From: Arabidopsis thaliana
Taxonomy: Eukaryota > Streptophyta > Magnoliopsida > Brassicales > Brassicaceae
Assembly (NCBI RefSeq): GCF_000001735.4
Contig: NC_003071.7
Location: forward strand, 18,885,443 to 18,949,442
Direction: 5' to 3'
DNA length: 64,000 nucleotides
Shown here piece by piece: positions 1 through 13,045 of the stretch. The notes beneath the pieces were generated by a model that had not been told where the DNA came from, searched no databases, and was given only the letters and a program-made list of their open reading frames with translations. The translations under genes and the position numbers were made by a program. How positions within the stretch are numbered: the stretch's first letter is position 1; each line of letters opens with the position of its first letter.

Positions 1-626
1 TTTTTCATACTGAGTTTTTTCTTTTGAGAACAGATTAAGTTCTTTGGGATGTAATGAGAATACCAAACAAATGTGTATGTTTTTTTCTTATGATTTTCTG
101 AATCTTTAAAAGGAATTCTGAACCAATAATACCAAATGAGGGTGAACAAGAATTTCAACCACACACAGTTGATAGAAGATCTTTAATTTCAGATGTTCTT
201 TAATCATCACTAGTGGCCCTAATTTGCCAAAGAGCTTAATCTGTCAATTTTTTTTTGTCTTGGATTGTTTCTTGACTGAAACACAATGAAGCAATAGAGA
301 TGGTCTTCTTGTTTAAGTTCAAGCCTTGTTTTATTAATCCTCATATAACAACAACATACAACTAACAGAACTCAAAACTTTACAGAAGCCAAATGGAAAA
401 GAAAACATAATAAGGACTGAAAGAAACAAGACAAAGAGTTTCTTTTGCAGTCGTTGGGGTATTAAAAGCTGTGGTTGTGTGTATCTGCACAAAAACTGAA
501 AACTAGAGCTTGTCCATTGAAGTGGACGTGAACCTGTACAGAGTAAACAGAGGAGCCTCTTGATGACCATGAGTGTCTTTCTCGAACAAAAGTTTACTTT
601 CTGGTAGTGATCTGGAGCAGTGGGAT
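1..626. other. 3' flank of the TRM13-like gene
   Basis: There is no convincing coding region here. The stretch is AT-rich and lies downstream of the minus-strand TRM13-like stop codon. An AATAAA-type signal on the minus strand (plus-strand 330-335) could be its polyadenylation signal, which would give a 3' UTR of roughly 300 nt. The 78-codon minus-strand open frame at 334-570 has no family features and I treat it as UTR. Confidence 0.5.
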
Positions 627-3169
627 TTAAGGAACCAGCTTGTTGATTCTTTCAGGTTGGACCAAGTCTCTGCAATTGCTGATTATCTCTTCTAGTAGTT
701 CATCAAGGATTATTTCACCTGTTTCAGAAACGATGCAACCAATATCAAAGCGGAGATCCATCCAGTTTCCAGTCCTAGCCAGGTCTTTCCGCACTATCTG
801 GTCTAGTGTGTGAGGAGATGGCAAAGGTAAGAGATGCCAGTAAACTTCTTCTTGTACCACTTCAACAGCATTTTCCATGTCTGGAAAAAAGTGCATTGCA
901 GGTTTGACGAATGAAATCCAAGGGCCATGTCCACAAAACTCCATAAGAACTTCATTGATACAGTCAAAAAGGAGTTTCTTATCGCTGCAGAGATTTGTCG
1001 AACAGAAATCTATGTCATCCATTAGAGCCTGCTCAAGAATCTTCTCCGAATAAAAAGATCTCGCCAAAAGCTCTTCCCAGTTCAACTCTGATGATTTCAC
1101 CACGGCTTGAATGTATTCAAGTGCCAGTTCCTTGTCGTCCATTCTTGTTTTGACATCATTGTCTTTCTCCGGTCCTGGAAAATCAGGTTCGTCGAATCTT
1201 ATGCACAGTGGTTGCATCCGCATTTCGGCTATATGAGGCAATGAAGAAGGTCAGAGACTAAGATTTGAACAAAAGTTTTACTAGAATGCTGAAATGGTGT
1301 TGCAAATTCTTTCTAGGCACACCTGAAGAGAACCTGGAGCTGTTTGGACTAGTGTCATCATCTGTAAAGAAAGGCTCAAGCACAGATACAGGACTTGACT
1401 TTCCCAATACATCTGTGGTGTTTTCTTGGCATTCAGACATTCTCACTGAAGAGTTTGGTGGAGAACACGGTGATTGTCCCTCTTTGAGTACTTCCTGAAA
1501 ACATGATAAAGCAGGAAATATGAGCCTTCCTTCAAGAAATATGTATCATCAACAAAAGAAAGGATTCATCAAACCTTTTCCAAAAGTTGTTTGTGCTCAT
1601 CCTCATCAATATATGCATCTTGTTGGATAATGGAAGAGCTAATTGCTTCAGACAACGAATCCATAACAGTCTGCTCTTCCTCTTCCATCCTAGTGTCTGA
1701 CATACAAAATCAAAAGCAATTAGTTTCATTTTGACAAAGCTGAGAAAGAATCAGATCAAACGAAAAGAAGAAAATTAATCACCTTCCGGAACTGGCATAA
1801 ACTCTGTTTCTTCATGGTTGTTTGAATCCAGTCGAAGTGGCTCATAGTAGTAATCTTTTGAACTGCACTGCTGAATATTTGGTTTTTCGATTATCTGATG
1901 ATCAAGTGCCAAGGTCACTCTAGGACTGTTTTCTGGTGTGAAGAACTCAGGGAGAGCAAGAATCTTCCCAAGGATTCTTGGTACTTCTTTATCCGGTAAG
2001 TCAGCATCTATGTCTCCTTCTGCAAGCATTTCAGACAGGTGTTTCTTGGCAGCAATGTATATGCCACACATACTCTTCTTGGAATCTTTTTCACTTTCAT
2101 GGAAAGTATCCTCTTTATTAGCCTCACCTTTTGAAGCAATGTCAGGCAAGATTTCTCCATCCGACCCGGGATTGGTCTCTATCTCTTCTCCCAAACAACA
2201 GTTTTGACTCATGCTAGACGACAATGCATCTGCATCAGGATCAGGATCAGAGTCATGTTGAGCATTGCATGGATTCTTTCCAACCGCAAACTTTAGTCTT
2301 CTTCTGATTCTACTGAGACTAAAGCGAGAACTGAATTTCTCATTTTTGGCCTTGTTGTCTGTAGAAGGTGTTCCAGGCGATGATCCAACATCCAAGGTAT
2401 TTGGTTCAGGCTTCAAAATTACAATTGTTTGTGTCTCTTTGATTCTCTGAGAATCTCCCGAAGTTGGTGTACCGATATTCAATGATTCTTCTTTAGAATC
2501 CAAGACCTGAAATGCATCCACCAGGTTCTTCTTGCAGCTCTCTACCTCGCTTTCCTTTTGAGCTATCAACCGCTTTATCAACTCGCTGAACTTCTCTTCG
2601 GAATCATCATTTACCATATCCACTTCGTTATGAGAAACTATCGGACACTCATTATCTGATTTCTCTGCATGATCATCATCATCATCACCAGCAATCAAAA
2701 CATTGATATCTTCACTGATTTTGCTGCAGGTCCTACTTCTCCTCTTTCGGTTTCTCGCCTCACACTTTTGCGTAGTCTTCTCATCAATCTCAGCTTCTAT
2801 GAGTTTCTTGACACTCTGCATTTCAGCTTCACTCTCCTGAGACAACAACACAAAACAATCTACATCAGTTTTTGGCATTTTACACAAAAAAAGCAAGTTT
2901 GATTCTTGAATCCAACAAAAACTTAACAAAGACCTCATCACAGTCACAGTCACAAGTAAGCTGCTTCTCAACCTTAGTCTCAAACACTCCATTATTACCT
3001 GCATTGTTTCATCAAACCAACAAAGTGAGAATCTTTTTTGTTTTAGACACATTTCCATGACTCAAAAGATAGAAGAACAAAAACCTATGATGATTCTCTT
3101 GCTTCGACGTTTCTTATCCATCAAAAGCTTCTGGTTAGATCCACCATGTCTAAAATCAAACATGCTCAT
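627..3169 (-). CDS. TRM13: TON1-recruiting-motif (TRM)/DUF4378 family protein
   Basis: Six exons joined in phase: 3169-3085, 2998-2934, 2836-1783, 1696-1575, 1494-1323 and 1228-627, giving 699 aa. The start is ATG at 3169 (MSMFDFRHGG), the first ATG of the only exon that splices in frame to the rest. Exon 2 carries a CDCDCD run. The middle is acidic and serine-rich with basic patches. The last ~200 residues (ending PERINKLVP) look like the DUF4378 domain that closes TRM proteins. By family knowledge, TRM proteins bind TON1 and the PP2A complex at cortical microtubules and influence division-plane and cell-shape control. A probable 5' UTR intron lies at 3444-3294. I recall this locus as AT2G45900/TRM13, and the remembered protein is about 20 aa longer, so one exon boundary may differ. 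The number 13 is less certain than the family. Confidence 0.82.
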
Positions 3170-4829
3170 AAACACCCAAACACATCCTAGCCCTTCTCTT
3201 GAAAGATGTCTTCTACAAATCTCTTTCTCCATTTAAAATCCTCAATGCTCCTCTTCTTCTTCTCTCTCTCTGTTAACTCCTTTTGAGCAAAATCTACAAA
3301 AGAGTAAAGTATAAAGACAGATACCAAAACTGTGATTACAAACAAAGAATATGAAGACTGACTCACAAACTGTTGTTTACTATATATATGATTCATGCAT
3401 TGTTGATCCCCACGGAAAAGAAAAAGATAAAGGCATAAATATACCTTATAAGAATCTGATCCAATGCTTGCAAGAACAGGAAAATCTACTGATAAAATGC
3501 AGATGCAAAAAGAAAGTACTGATAATACTTTACACACTCAGTGTTTCAGCCTCCATTGTTAAGAAAAGAAAACCTTAAAAGTATTTTTATTTCCAGATTT
3601 TCGCATAAAATGCGGCATTCTTCGCTTATTAATATAATAGAAAAATCACGAGAGGTGAAGAAGCTCGAAGCACGAGGGTAGATGTTTAGCAAAATGTGTC
3701 ATTTAGTAGACCCACTTCTCACCAGAAATATACTCTTTTTTAAAAAAACACCCAGAGATATAAAGAAAAACAGAGTACTTGATTAAAGAAATGGACACTT
3801 GGCATCAAATTACAAGAAATTGCATTAGAAACGACAAAATCCGATCAAGTTTTCATGATTTACGTATAATATAATCATATATATTAATAGAAGAAAACGA
3901 TAAAAAAAAGCCAATAGCTTTTTTCTGTCTTGTTCAATTCCCACATAGAAAAAAAGAGATAAATATCATAGAAGCATACTACTAATTGCTTAACTGAATT
4001 ACAAATTGTGTGTAATGATAATGATATAATAACTGCCTTCTTTTTGCCAAAAATATGGATACACATACATAAATGTTTGTGACTGTATTTTATACTACTA
4101 TGCAATAAGTGAATGATATGGGGAATTGTCTAGGAGTCGGTAGGTAATCTAATGGTCCTCCGGAGCCAAGTTGTCCGAGTGAGTACCGTACGGCGACAAG
4201 TGTGTCGGGAAGGGCAAACTCGTCAATTACTCACCGTCGATTGTTTTATTTTTTTATTAAAGAATGTGGGTCTGACTCACCGTTATTTATATTTTGTCAG
4301 TGTTAAGTTCCAATAACTATGGTTTAATAAATACTTCAATTCGTAATAAATGTCGAGAGCACGATCGTGAATTCGTGATAAATGAAACAAGATTCGTAAG
4401 AGAAACAAATTACTTAAAATATAATTTTTGGTAGAAATGGATTCTTTTCATATAAAAACGTAATTATGAATCGTAAAACGATTTTGGTCGTTATTCCATC
4501 AACTATGATAGAGTCATACCCAAAAAGAATAAGAAAAGACGAGATCATATCCTGATGTGGTTTTTAATGGTTTTATCATTACTACTCTCACTGTATTATA
4601 ACTATATATTTTGTATCATCCGGTTTAAAGTTTTGTGTTAGATATGGTTGATGAAACATTTGTTAACAACTAAGAATATTGCCAAAGAGTTGTTCACAAT
4701 TGGCGAATTCCATTTATGACTATTTGGACATTTGCTCTTTATGTAGGATCAGCACATAATATACAACAACGATGTTGATCCTTTTTTTGGACCACACGTA
4801 GCTATTGTGTAACATTTGCGAATTTGGAT
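3170..4829. other. Upstream region of the TRM13-like gene
   Basis: The proximal part (to about 3550) looks like the 5' leader, with a plausible intron on the minus strand (donor after 3445, acceptor before 3293). Beyond that is AT-rich DNA with one notably GC-richer stretch around 4126-4240. I see no gene, tRNA or snoRNA in it. Confidence 0.45.
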
Positions 4830-5298
4830 ACGTGTATTAGGCCTGGGCAAAATATTCGTTCAATCCGCTTCGACACGCTATTCGATTTGATTTAATTCGA
4901 AAAATCCGAATATCCGTAAGATTTTGGAGCAAAGCAAATAGGAAAATGTAGTACAACGCTTAAGAACTAAAACTCAGGCCACCAATTTTTGAACTTTGAG
5001 ACACGAAGAGTATTGTATTGTTGCAGGAAAAAGGAATCAGAAAAAATGATTTGGAAGCTTTTTGTATGAAATCATGTTGATGTTCTATTGTTGAAGAAGA
5101 GAAGCAAACTAAAGATATTGAGATCGTGGGTGTGAAGGGAGGTGAAGCAGTTGCAAGGAGTTTTTTTTTTAATTGTAATTATTTTTCTTTCGAATAGTAA
5201 AAATTAATTAGAAATCTGAAAGTGTCAAAATTAGGACTTAAAACAGGTGTCAAGAGGAGAATGTTGCATTTATTGTAAAAGTGATTGTTGATTTAGTA

Positions 5299-5339
<41 letters not shown>

Positions 5340-5873
5340 TAATATAGGTTGTGGATTTGTATATGTTGGGATTTGGGCTTGTATTTGTATCCTTTGGATC
5401 TGTGTTTTTTTTTTGTGACACCGTTTTTATTAGAGAAGTGGAATTTTTAAAAATAAAATTGTTTCATATTTATATTTTATCCTAAAATTGTCGTTTTAGT
5501 TTCCAATCCATCAAATATAAGAGCGACGTTTATGTTTCCTTTCTTCGACCTTTCACTATTTTTATCACTCAATTTGGTTACAGAATTTATAACCAAAAAA
5601 TTTCCAGTTGCTCTCAATCTCACACTCGTAAGCCATAAGGTAAGAAATTTGAAATCATGTTAAATAATTTTTTTAAAAAAATATTTGGATGTAGCAAAGC
5701 AAAGCGGATATCCGGCAAATATCACACAAAAATCCGGATATTTGTATTTCCGGATATTCGGAAATTTTCGGATCAAAGCAAATAATAAAATTAAGTATTC
5801 GATTAAAACGAATTGAATAACAAATATCCCAAATTTTCCGGATATTCGCTTCGTGCTCAGGCCTAACGTGTAT
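4830..5873. mobile_element. Non-autonomous hAT-like DNA transposon with 8-bp TSD
   Basis: An 8-bp direct repeat, ACGTGTAT, sits at 4830-4837 and 5866-5873. It brackets 4838-5865 exactly, whose ends form imperfect terminal inverted repeats: TAGGCCTGGGCA on the left and TAGGCCTGAGCA reading inward from the right (11 of 12 match). Short terminal repeats with an 8-bp target-site duplication are the signature of the hAT superfamily. Both ends carry several copies of CCGGATAT or its complement (around 4906, 5707, 5733, 5750 and 5838), resembling subterminal transposase-binding repeats. No transposase-like frame exists inside, so it must have been moved by a relative. A (TA)n microsatellite lies within it. 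The perfect TSD suggests a fairly recent insertion. Confidence 0.8.
5303..5337. repeat. (TA)n microsatellite inside the hAT-like element
   Basis: About 17 uninterrupted TA units. Likely length-polymorphic between accessions. Confidence 0.9.
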
Positions 5874-8800
5874 CCATCCATATACATAAAAAAAATCTCT
5901 TCACATGATATATGCAGATAAATGGTTTTATATTTCGTCGTTATGCATGTAGCATGCACCAATTTAGTAGTCATGATGTCCATTTATGATTGTATCTAGT
6001 CCAATAAACTGAAAAGATACTAACATTATAACAAAAATAAATAAATGAAAAGATACATCACTTTAGAATGTTAATTTATTACTATATCATTTTATTCCTA
6101 ATTAACTGTACTTCTATTTCTAATTAAGATTAGTATTCAAAAATTCGGCTTAAAGAGATTAAGATACCTTTAAGTAGCTGTATAGACAGACAACCCCTAA
6201 TTAGAAAGCAGCTACTCTTTTTTTTTTTTATATAGTAGTACCAAGATAAACGACAAAAGCAATTAACAAATGTTCGCAATGTCGACCTCATCAAAAACAA
6301 AATTAAGAAACCGACAACGTTTCTTGTATTTTTACTCAGCATATAACAACAAGAGAAACGACGACATAGTGGAGAATACGAAGCATATAGTTTCTTAGGA
6401 TTCTTCTATCACAGGTCACTGCCTTTTTTGTCTACGTATCTTGTCCTAATTTGCATGTGAAGATTTGATGGGCTTTTTGTGCATCGCTTTCAGCATTCGG
6501 AACCCGATCATATTCGTTTTATCCGACTCCGACCCGAGGGTTATATGCAAGCAATTAATATTTCGTTGTTCTTGTTCGTTCCTGAGGACCATCGCCGAAT
6601 TCTAAGACTTGTGATTACTTAAACTGGAATTTAAAAGATTAGAAAGCTAACAAAAGTATATGGTAACGTCATGTGTAATTAAATGCATGATTAGTTTTTG
6701 ACTTTTAAATATCATATAGTTTTTGTTTTTGTATGTTATACAGAATTCTTTCATTATGTTCTACCTAACAGAAAAGAGATATAAATTTAGTGTAATCTTA
6801 TAAAATAAGCATGGCTGCGGTTGCCATATTACAACTCTGTCTAATCACCACAATCATTTTAGTTAAGGGTTTTGGTAACATATAATTATCATGGAAATTA
6901 AAGACGGTGATAGCGTAAACTAATTAAGAAAATCACATCACATACTTGATACTCCTAAAAGAAAACATTAAAGTAGAAAGAAAGAAACTAAAAGCCAAAA
7001 ATGCGTGTGTAATCGTATGAGTGATATTTGGTGTACTACAAAGCCTGCAATTTGAAAATGTTGACACGTACGTCCTTAAAACATTTGAGACTATTGGATT
7101 CAGACTTTTGAAAAGCAAAACTTTGGATTCGGAAACCAGGCAGGCTTATATGGATACCATTAAGGCCCGTGAATCATATATTGCCCATTTAAGGAGGTAT
7201 TTATTTTTGATATATTTTATTTTTAATTTATTATAAGTTCATCATTATCCCGGTTATCGTGAAGACTAGTCATATCCAATTAACGTTATTGCTCTAACGG
7301 AAACGTGCACAAACAAATTCAAATTGCAGTTTACGGTGAAGCTTTTGACGAATGAATAAAGAGATGCTACATCCCCAAATCGTATATCCTAAGTTGAAAT
7401 ATTCCATGATAATTAAACTCAGTTATATATATAACTTGGTTAGTTAACAAACTGGTGTGGATGTGCTTAGCCTGTCTTCATATCCTGAGACAACTTTTTC
7501 TTTATTTTTAAAACCTGTCAATTACAAAATTAACGTAATATTCAATAACAAATAAAATTCTATTTCGACCCCGGAAACATATATATATATATATATATAT
7601 AATTCAAATGAAAATGACAAGGGAATAAGCATTTCGGAGAATATGCCTATTAATTTACATTATATAACATAGTACAACCACACACGCCACATTAACAATT
7701 CAACTAGCTAGTTTTTAATTTATCAGAAAATGAACTTGAAAATATGTTATAATCTACACTAAATGTTAATAGAAGACTTTTTCTCATCTATTTTCAGGAA
7801 AAAAAAAATAACAAATTTCTTGAACCAACTAACAAAATTAGCAAATTAACGTACAATGATCCATTTTTTAACAATCATTAGAGTGATATAGTAGTAATCC
7901 GATACCAGATCCTCAAAATATATGGAGACATAGTCATTCAACTGCTGGTTTTTGCATAATCCATGTGTATTAGCCTAATACTATTAGGTTTGATGCATCC
8001 AGTCTTTCTAAAACACGTCATTATAACTCACGCGTTTAGTTTGATAGACATATAATGATGCACTTAATACTTTCATATTCGTTGTCATCTATGTGTAGCA
8101 GCATAGTGCACTTGTTCGTCTCAGACTTTATAGAATTTTAGATTCGTGAGTAGAAAATGGCTTTTCGCTTAACTTTTCATAAATCTTATGTCACACTTAA
8201 TTAAAAATTGACTAGCACCTTAAAATTAACATATATGTGTAACATGAAGAATATTGATATCTTGCATGATACTAACTCTTTTGGGGTCTTCTGAAAAATA
8301 GATTGCATGCATATCTGATCAAATGCAAATAGATTATGTTATAAAAAAAAGTCATTTATTCTACTGATTGGAATGGAAATAAGTTTTCACCGGCGGGAAC
8401 AAAAAAGGTGAACACGTCGGCAGAAATAGAGAATTAAGAAAGACTGCGAGTTGGTGTACCAAATCTCATCCGTGCTTCTCATAATCAGGTACACGTGTCA
8501 TTAATCGGTTAAGGTGGACCACCCCATAGATAAGTACTACTGTGTGTGTGTCCACAGCAGATAAATAAACCTCTTCTTTCATGTTCTCGACCACGTCAGA
8601 TTTTTTAGCAGCAAAGCACACAAATCCCCAAGAAGCTTCGTTTTGGTATGTTAAAGTAAAATCGAATAAATTTTGCACACAAATCTCAATTTTAATTGTC
8701 TTTCCCTCTTCTCGTGAAATTTTCCGACAAAATATCAGTTTCTTCTTGCCGTGAGTTTTGGTTGGTCTGACCAAGAGTCCTTTTATTTGGTCAATACGTT

Positions 8801-9077
8801 TCGAAATTTGATAATCAAACTCTTTCTTCCTCTTCTTCTTCTTCCTTATCCGTAGACTCTAGGGTTTCAATACGATTCGAGTGTGTCTGTTTGCTCTCTA
8901 GTCAAAAATTTCACTCTGGTTAGAAACTTTCCCTTTTGGATTGTGAAACTGCTATTTTAAATCACTGCTTATTGATTCGTGTTCCGGAGTGATCTTGGTG
9001 AATATTCTTAATTTGTTTCGTTGTTTTGTGGTTTTAGATATCAAACGATCTGGTTTGTCGGATTTGATATTGGAGCA
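5874..9077. other. Spacer and upstream region of the U-box kinase gene
   Basis: This is mostly AT-rich DNA without a supported gene. A (TA)n run lies at 7579-7601. A short coding-like island at about 7075-7196 is described under findings. An E2F-like GGCGGGAA lies near 8392 and an ABRE-like ACACGTGTC near 8492. The last ~300 bases contain a CT-rich stretch and TAGGGTTT near 8860, typical of a plant 5' leader. A possible leader intron ends just before the start codon of the U-box kinase. Confidence 0.4.
7579..7601. repeat. (AT)n microsatellite
   Basis: About 11 uninterrupted AT units in intergenic DNA. Confidence 0.85.
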
Positions 9078-12000
9078 ATGGCTTTGGTGAGTCCAATTCC
9101 AGCAATGGGTGAAAGAGCTGGATCCATGAGATTTCACGGAATTGGTAGCCCAGGATCAAGGTCTAGTAGGAGCGGGATTATGGACGAACCTGTCTCGCGG
9201 CTGATTGACGAGAAGATCTTCGTTGCAGTGGATAAACACGTGGCCAAGAGCAAATCTACACTCATTTGGGCTTTGCAAAACACTGGAGGCAAGAAGATTT
9301 GCCTTATTCATGTTCATCAGCCCTCCCAAATGATCCCACTTAGTATGTTCCCTTACACCTTGTCTCTGTGCTTTTTTTCCACTTAGTCTTGTTTGTGGTC
9401 ACTGATCTTGTTTTTTCACATTGATTCATCCTAGTGGGCGCCAAATTTCCAGTTGGTGCTGTGAAGGAGGAAGAAGTCAGGGTTTTCAGGGAAAAGGAAA
9501 GGGAGAAAGTACATATGATCCTAGACGACTACCTTCGTATATGCCAGCAGAGAGGGGTATGCCTCCATCTATTTTCCTTTTCTTTAGTGTTGATGTTATG
9601 CCCTTAATAGGGAACTTGTTTTACTTCATTGGCTAGCACTACGATTATAGTGTCCTTATGATAGATAGTGTATTTATGATTGTAGGTCAGGGCAGAAAAG
9701 ATGTTTATTGAAATGGAATCCATCGAGAATGGAATTGTGCAGCTCATCTCGGAGCTGGGAATCAGGAAACTTGTCATGGGAGCAGCAGCAGATAGACACT
9801 ATTCAAGGTATGCTTATGGCGAGTCACTAAGCATTTTTTGGGATCTCTACTTATTCATACTGAATCAACTCCTGTAGATCTGTGTGCTTCTTACTCTTCA
9901 ATATCCTTATGTTTTGCTTCCTCTATCAATACTTTGGCTTTCAGGAGAATGACGGATCTGAAGTCCAGGAAAGCCATCTTCGTACGCCGAGAAGCACCTA
10001 CTCTTTGTCAAATATGGTTTACTTGCAAAGGATACTTGATACATACAAGGTTTGGCCAATTCTTCTTCTCATCACAACCGAATCCTTGGATTTCAAAATG
10101 ACTTGTACGAATCAGCCATGCATAATTATTACTCTAGTAGTCTTTAAGCTTCCCGAGATCTGCATTGGCATTGAAAATGACGCATCTGTGGCTGCTTATT
10201 AGTAATAAATATTGTACTATCATTGCAGGGAAGCTACTATGGACGACACTGAATCAGAATATGCATCTCCGCGTCCTTCCATAAGTGCAAGTGATCTACT
10301 TCAAACTTTCTCTACACCGGAGTCTGAACATCAGCATATATCTCGAGTACAGAGCACCGATTCAGTTCAACAATTAGTAAGCAATGGAAGCTCAACTGAA
10401 CAAAGCGGGAGGGTGTCGGATGGGTCTTTAAATACTGATGAGGAGGAGAGAGAATCTGATGGCAGTGAAGTAACGGGAAGTGCAACAGTTATGAGTTCTG
10501 GCCATTCATCTCCCTCCAGTTTTCCGGTATGCCATGTTGTTCCTAATGGAAAAGCAATGCATTTTGATTTTCATATAACATTGTATCTCAGCTGTCCAGG
10601 AAATTTGTCCATCATTGCAGGATGGGGTGGATGATTCTTTTAACGTTAAAATCCGAAAAGCCACGTCAGAGGCTCACAGTTCAAAACAAGAAGCTTTTGC
10701 AGAGACTCTTAGGCGTCAGAAAGCCGAAAAAAACGCACTTGATGCAATCAGAAGGGTGAGTTTCCTTACAAAAATAATTTAGTTGGCACTGTTAAAACTT
10801 TTTTGGAAATGATTGCTAGATGTTCTAGCTGGAGATATATACTATACTGGAACCGCTAGTGTATCACTTGGAGAGATCCCTAGGCTTAATAGTGGTGCTT
10901 CTAGTTACACCAATAACAGCTAAAATATTATAGTATACTGATATTATAGGTAATTATTATAGGCTAAACAATCAGAAAGTGCCTATTCTGAGGAATTGAA
11001 GCGAAGGAAAGATACGGAGATAGCAGTAGCGAAAGAGAAAGAGAGATTTATAACAATAAAAAACGAGCAAGAGGTGATCATGGAAGAACTTCAAAGTGCA
11101 ATGGCTCAGAAAGCGATGCTTGAGAGCCAGATAGCAAAATCTGATGGTACAATGGAAAAGCTAAACCAGAAGCTTGATATAGCTGTGAAGTTGTTGCAAA
11201 AGTTGAGGGATGAACGAGAGGAGTTGCAGACAGAACGTGACAGAGCACTCAGAGAAGCTGAGGAGTTAAGGAGTCACGCAGAAACCTCAACCCTACAGTT
11301 GCCTCAGTACTTCACGGATTTCTCATTCTCCGAGATTGAGGAAGCAACTAATCACTTTGATTCGACCCTGAAGATTGGGGAAGGTGGATATGGAAGCATC
11401 TACGTTGGTTTACTGCGTCATACTCAGGTGGCTATAAAAATGTTGAATCCTAACAGTTCGCAAGGCCCTGTAGAATATCAACAGGAGGTATTTTCTTGAC
11501 ATATTATTAGTGAAATTTCTTGTTTAGTTTCATCATCATTGTTTACTGGTTTATTGTGCACAAACTGCTGCCTCTACGAAAAAGGGGACTTTGAAACACA
11601 GTTCTACTGTAGTTTTGATTTTATAGTGTTCGCTGTGGAGGAGCTTTGACTTATTCTTGCGGCATTGCAGGTTGATGTCCTAAGTAAAATGAGGCATCCA
11701 AATATCATTACGCTAATTGGAGCATGTCCAGAGGGGTGGAGTCTTGTCTATGAGTATCTTCCGGGTGGAAGCCTTGAAGACAGGCTTACTTGCAAAGACA
11801 ACTCTCCACCCTTGTCGTGGCAAAATCGTGTGCGCATTGCCACTGAGATATGTGCAGCACTTGTCTTTCTTCATTCTAATAAAGCTCATAGCTTAGTACA
11901 TGGTGATTTGAAGCCGGCAAATATCCTACTCGATTCCAATCTCGTTAGCAAGTTAAGTGACTTTGGGACCTGCTCACTACTTCATCCTAACGGAAGCAAA

Positions 12001-12770
12001 AGTGTGAGAACTGACGTTACAGGCACAGTTGCCTATTTGGATCCAGAAGCTTCCAGTAGTGGAGAGCTAACTCCTAAGTCAGATGTTTACTCGTTTGGGA
12101 TTATCTTATTGCGCTTGTTGACCGGGAGACCTGCCTTACGGATATCAAATGAAGTGAAATATGCCCTCGATAATGGAACATTGAACGACCTCTTGGACCC
12201 TTTAGCAGGGGACTGGCCCTTTGTTCAGGCTGAGCAGCTTGCTCGCTTAGCATTGAGATGCTGCGAGACTGTCAGCGAGAATCGTCCAGATCTTGGAACT
12301 GAAGTGTGGAGGGTACTTGAACCTATGAGGGCTTCTAGTGGAGGATCTTCATCTTTCCATCTTGGCCGTAACGAGCACCGGATAGCCCCTCCATACTTCA
12401 TTTGCCCCATTTTCCAGGTAACTAATCTGTATATTTGAGTATGGATTTCCAGTATTATTATCAATCTGAGAAGACTTCGATCACAAAGTCATTAAAATTT
12501 GCTTATCTGAGGTCTCAAACCGTTATGTTGCAGTCTAATGGTACTCAACCCGTTCTTCCTCTGCTTTGTTTTCAAATATTTCAGGAAGTCATGCAGGATC
12601 CACACGTGGCTGCAGACGGTTTCACATACGAAGCAGAGGCTATAAGAGCGTGGCTGGACAGTGAGCATGATACTTCACCAATGACCAATGTCAAGCTTTC
12701 TCACACCAGCCTAATAGCTAACCATGCTCTTCGTTCTGCGATTCAAGAGTGGCTTCAACATCATTTGTGA
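9078..12770 (+). CDS. PUB33: U-box E3 ligase with USP-like and receptor-like kinase domains
   Basis: Nine exons: 9078-9342, 9435-9556, 9686-9807, 9945-10049, 10229-10526, 10621-10755, 10963-11487, 11671-12417 and 12585-12770. They give 834 aa, the length I recall for AT2G45910. Domain order: universal-stress-protein-like region (~residues 40-200), serine-rich linker, coiled coil (~320-450), kinase (~485-740) and U-box (~762-834). The kinase has the glycine loop GEGGYGS, the VAIK lysine (K508), HGDLKPAN (D603, so a non-RD kinase) and DFG (D621). The U-box begins at YFICPI and contains DPHVAADGFTYE. The architecture implies a cytoplasmic ubiquitin ligase coupled to kinase signalling. Substrates cannot be read from sequence. 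It is followed directly by a kinase-less paralogue in the same orientation, so this is a tandem duplication. The symbol is from memory. Confidence 0.93.
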
Positions 12771-13002
12771 AAATAAAATCCTTCAAACCCTCAATCCCTG
12801 TTCTCTTATGAAAAAACGTTTTTGCCTTTTCTGCGGGAGGCAACAGAGTAAGTGAGTAAGATTAGTGTTTTCAGTCTTCCTTATACATATACATACGATC
12901 TAATCATGGATAGCAGCATATTTGTTTACTTTTTCAAGCATAGTGTAAGTCCTCCATATCAGTCATATATGAAAAGAAGAAGCTGGTGAGATTTGTATGT
13001 GG

Positions 13003-13045
<43 letters not shown>

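Noticed and set aside
5660..5983. 107-codon minus-strand ORF as a hAT transposase remnant
   Set aside because: It runs across the right end of the element and out into flanking DNA, and has no transposase motifs.
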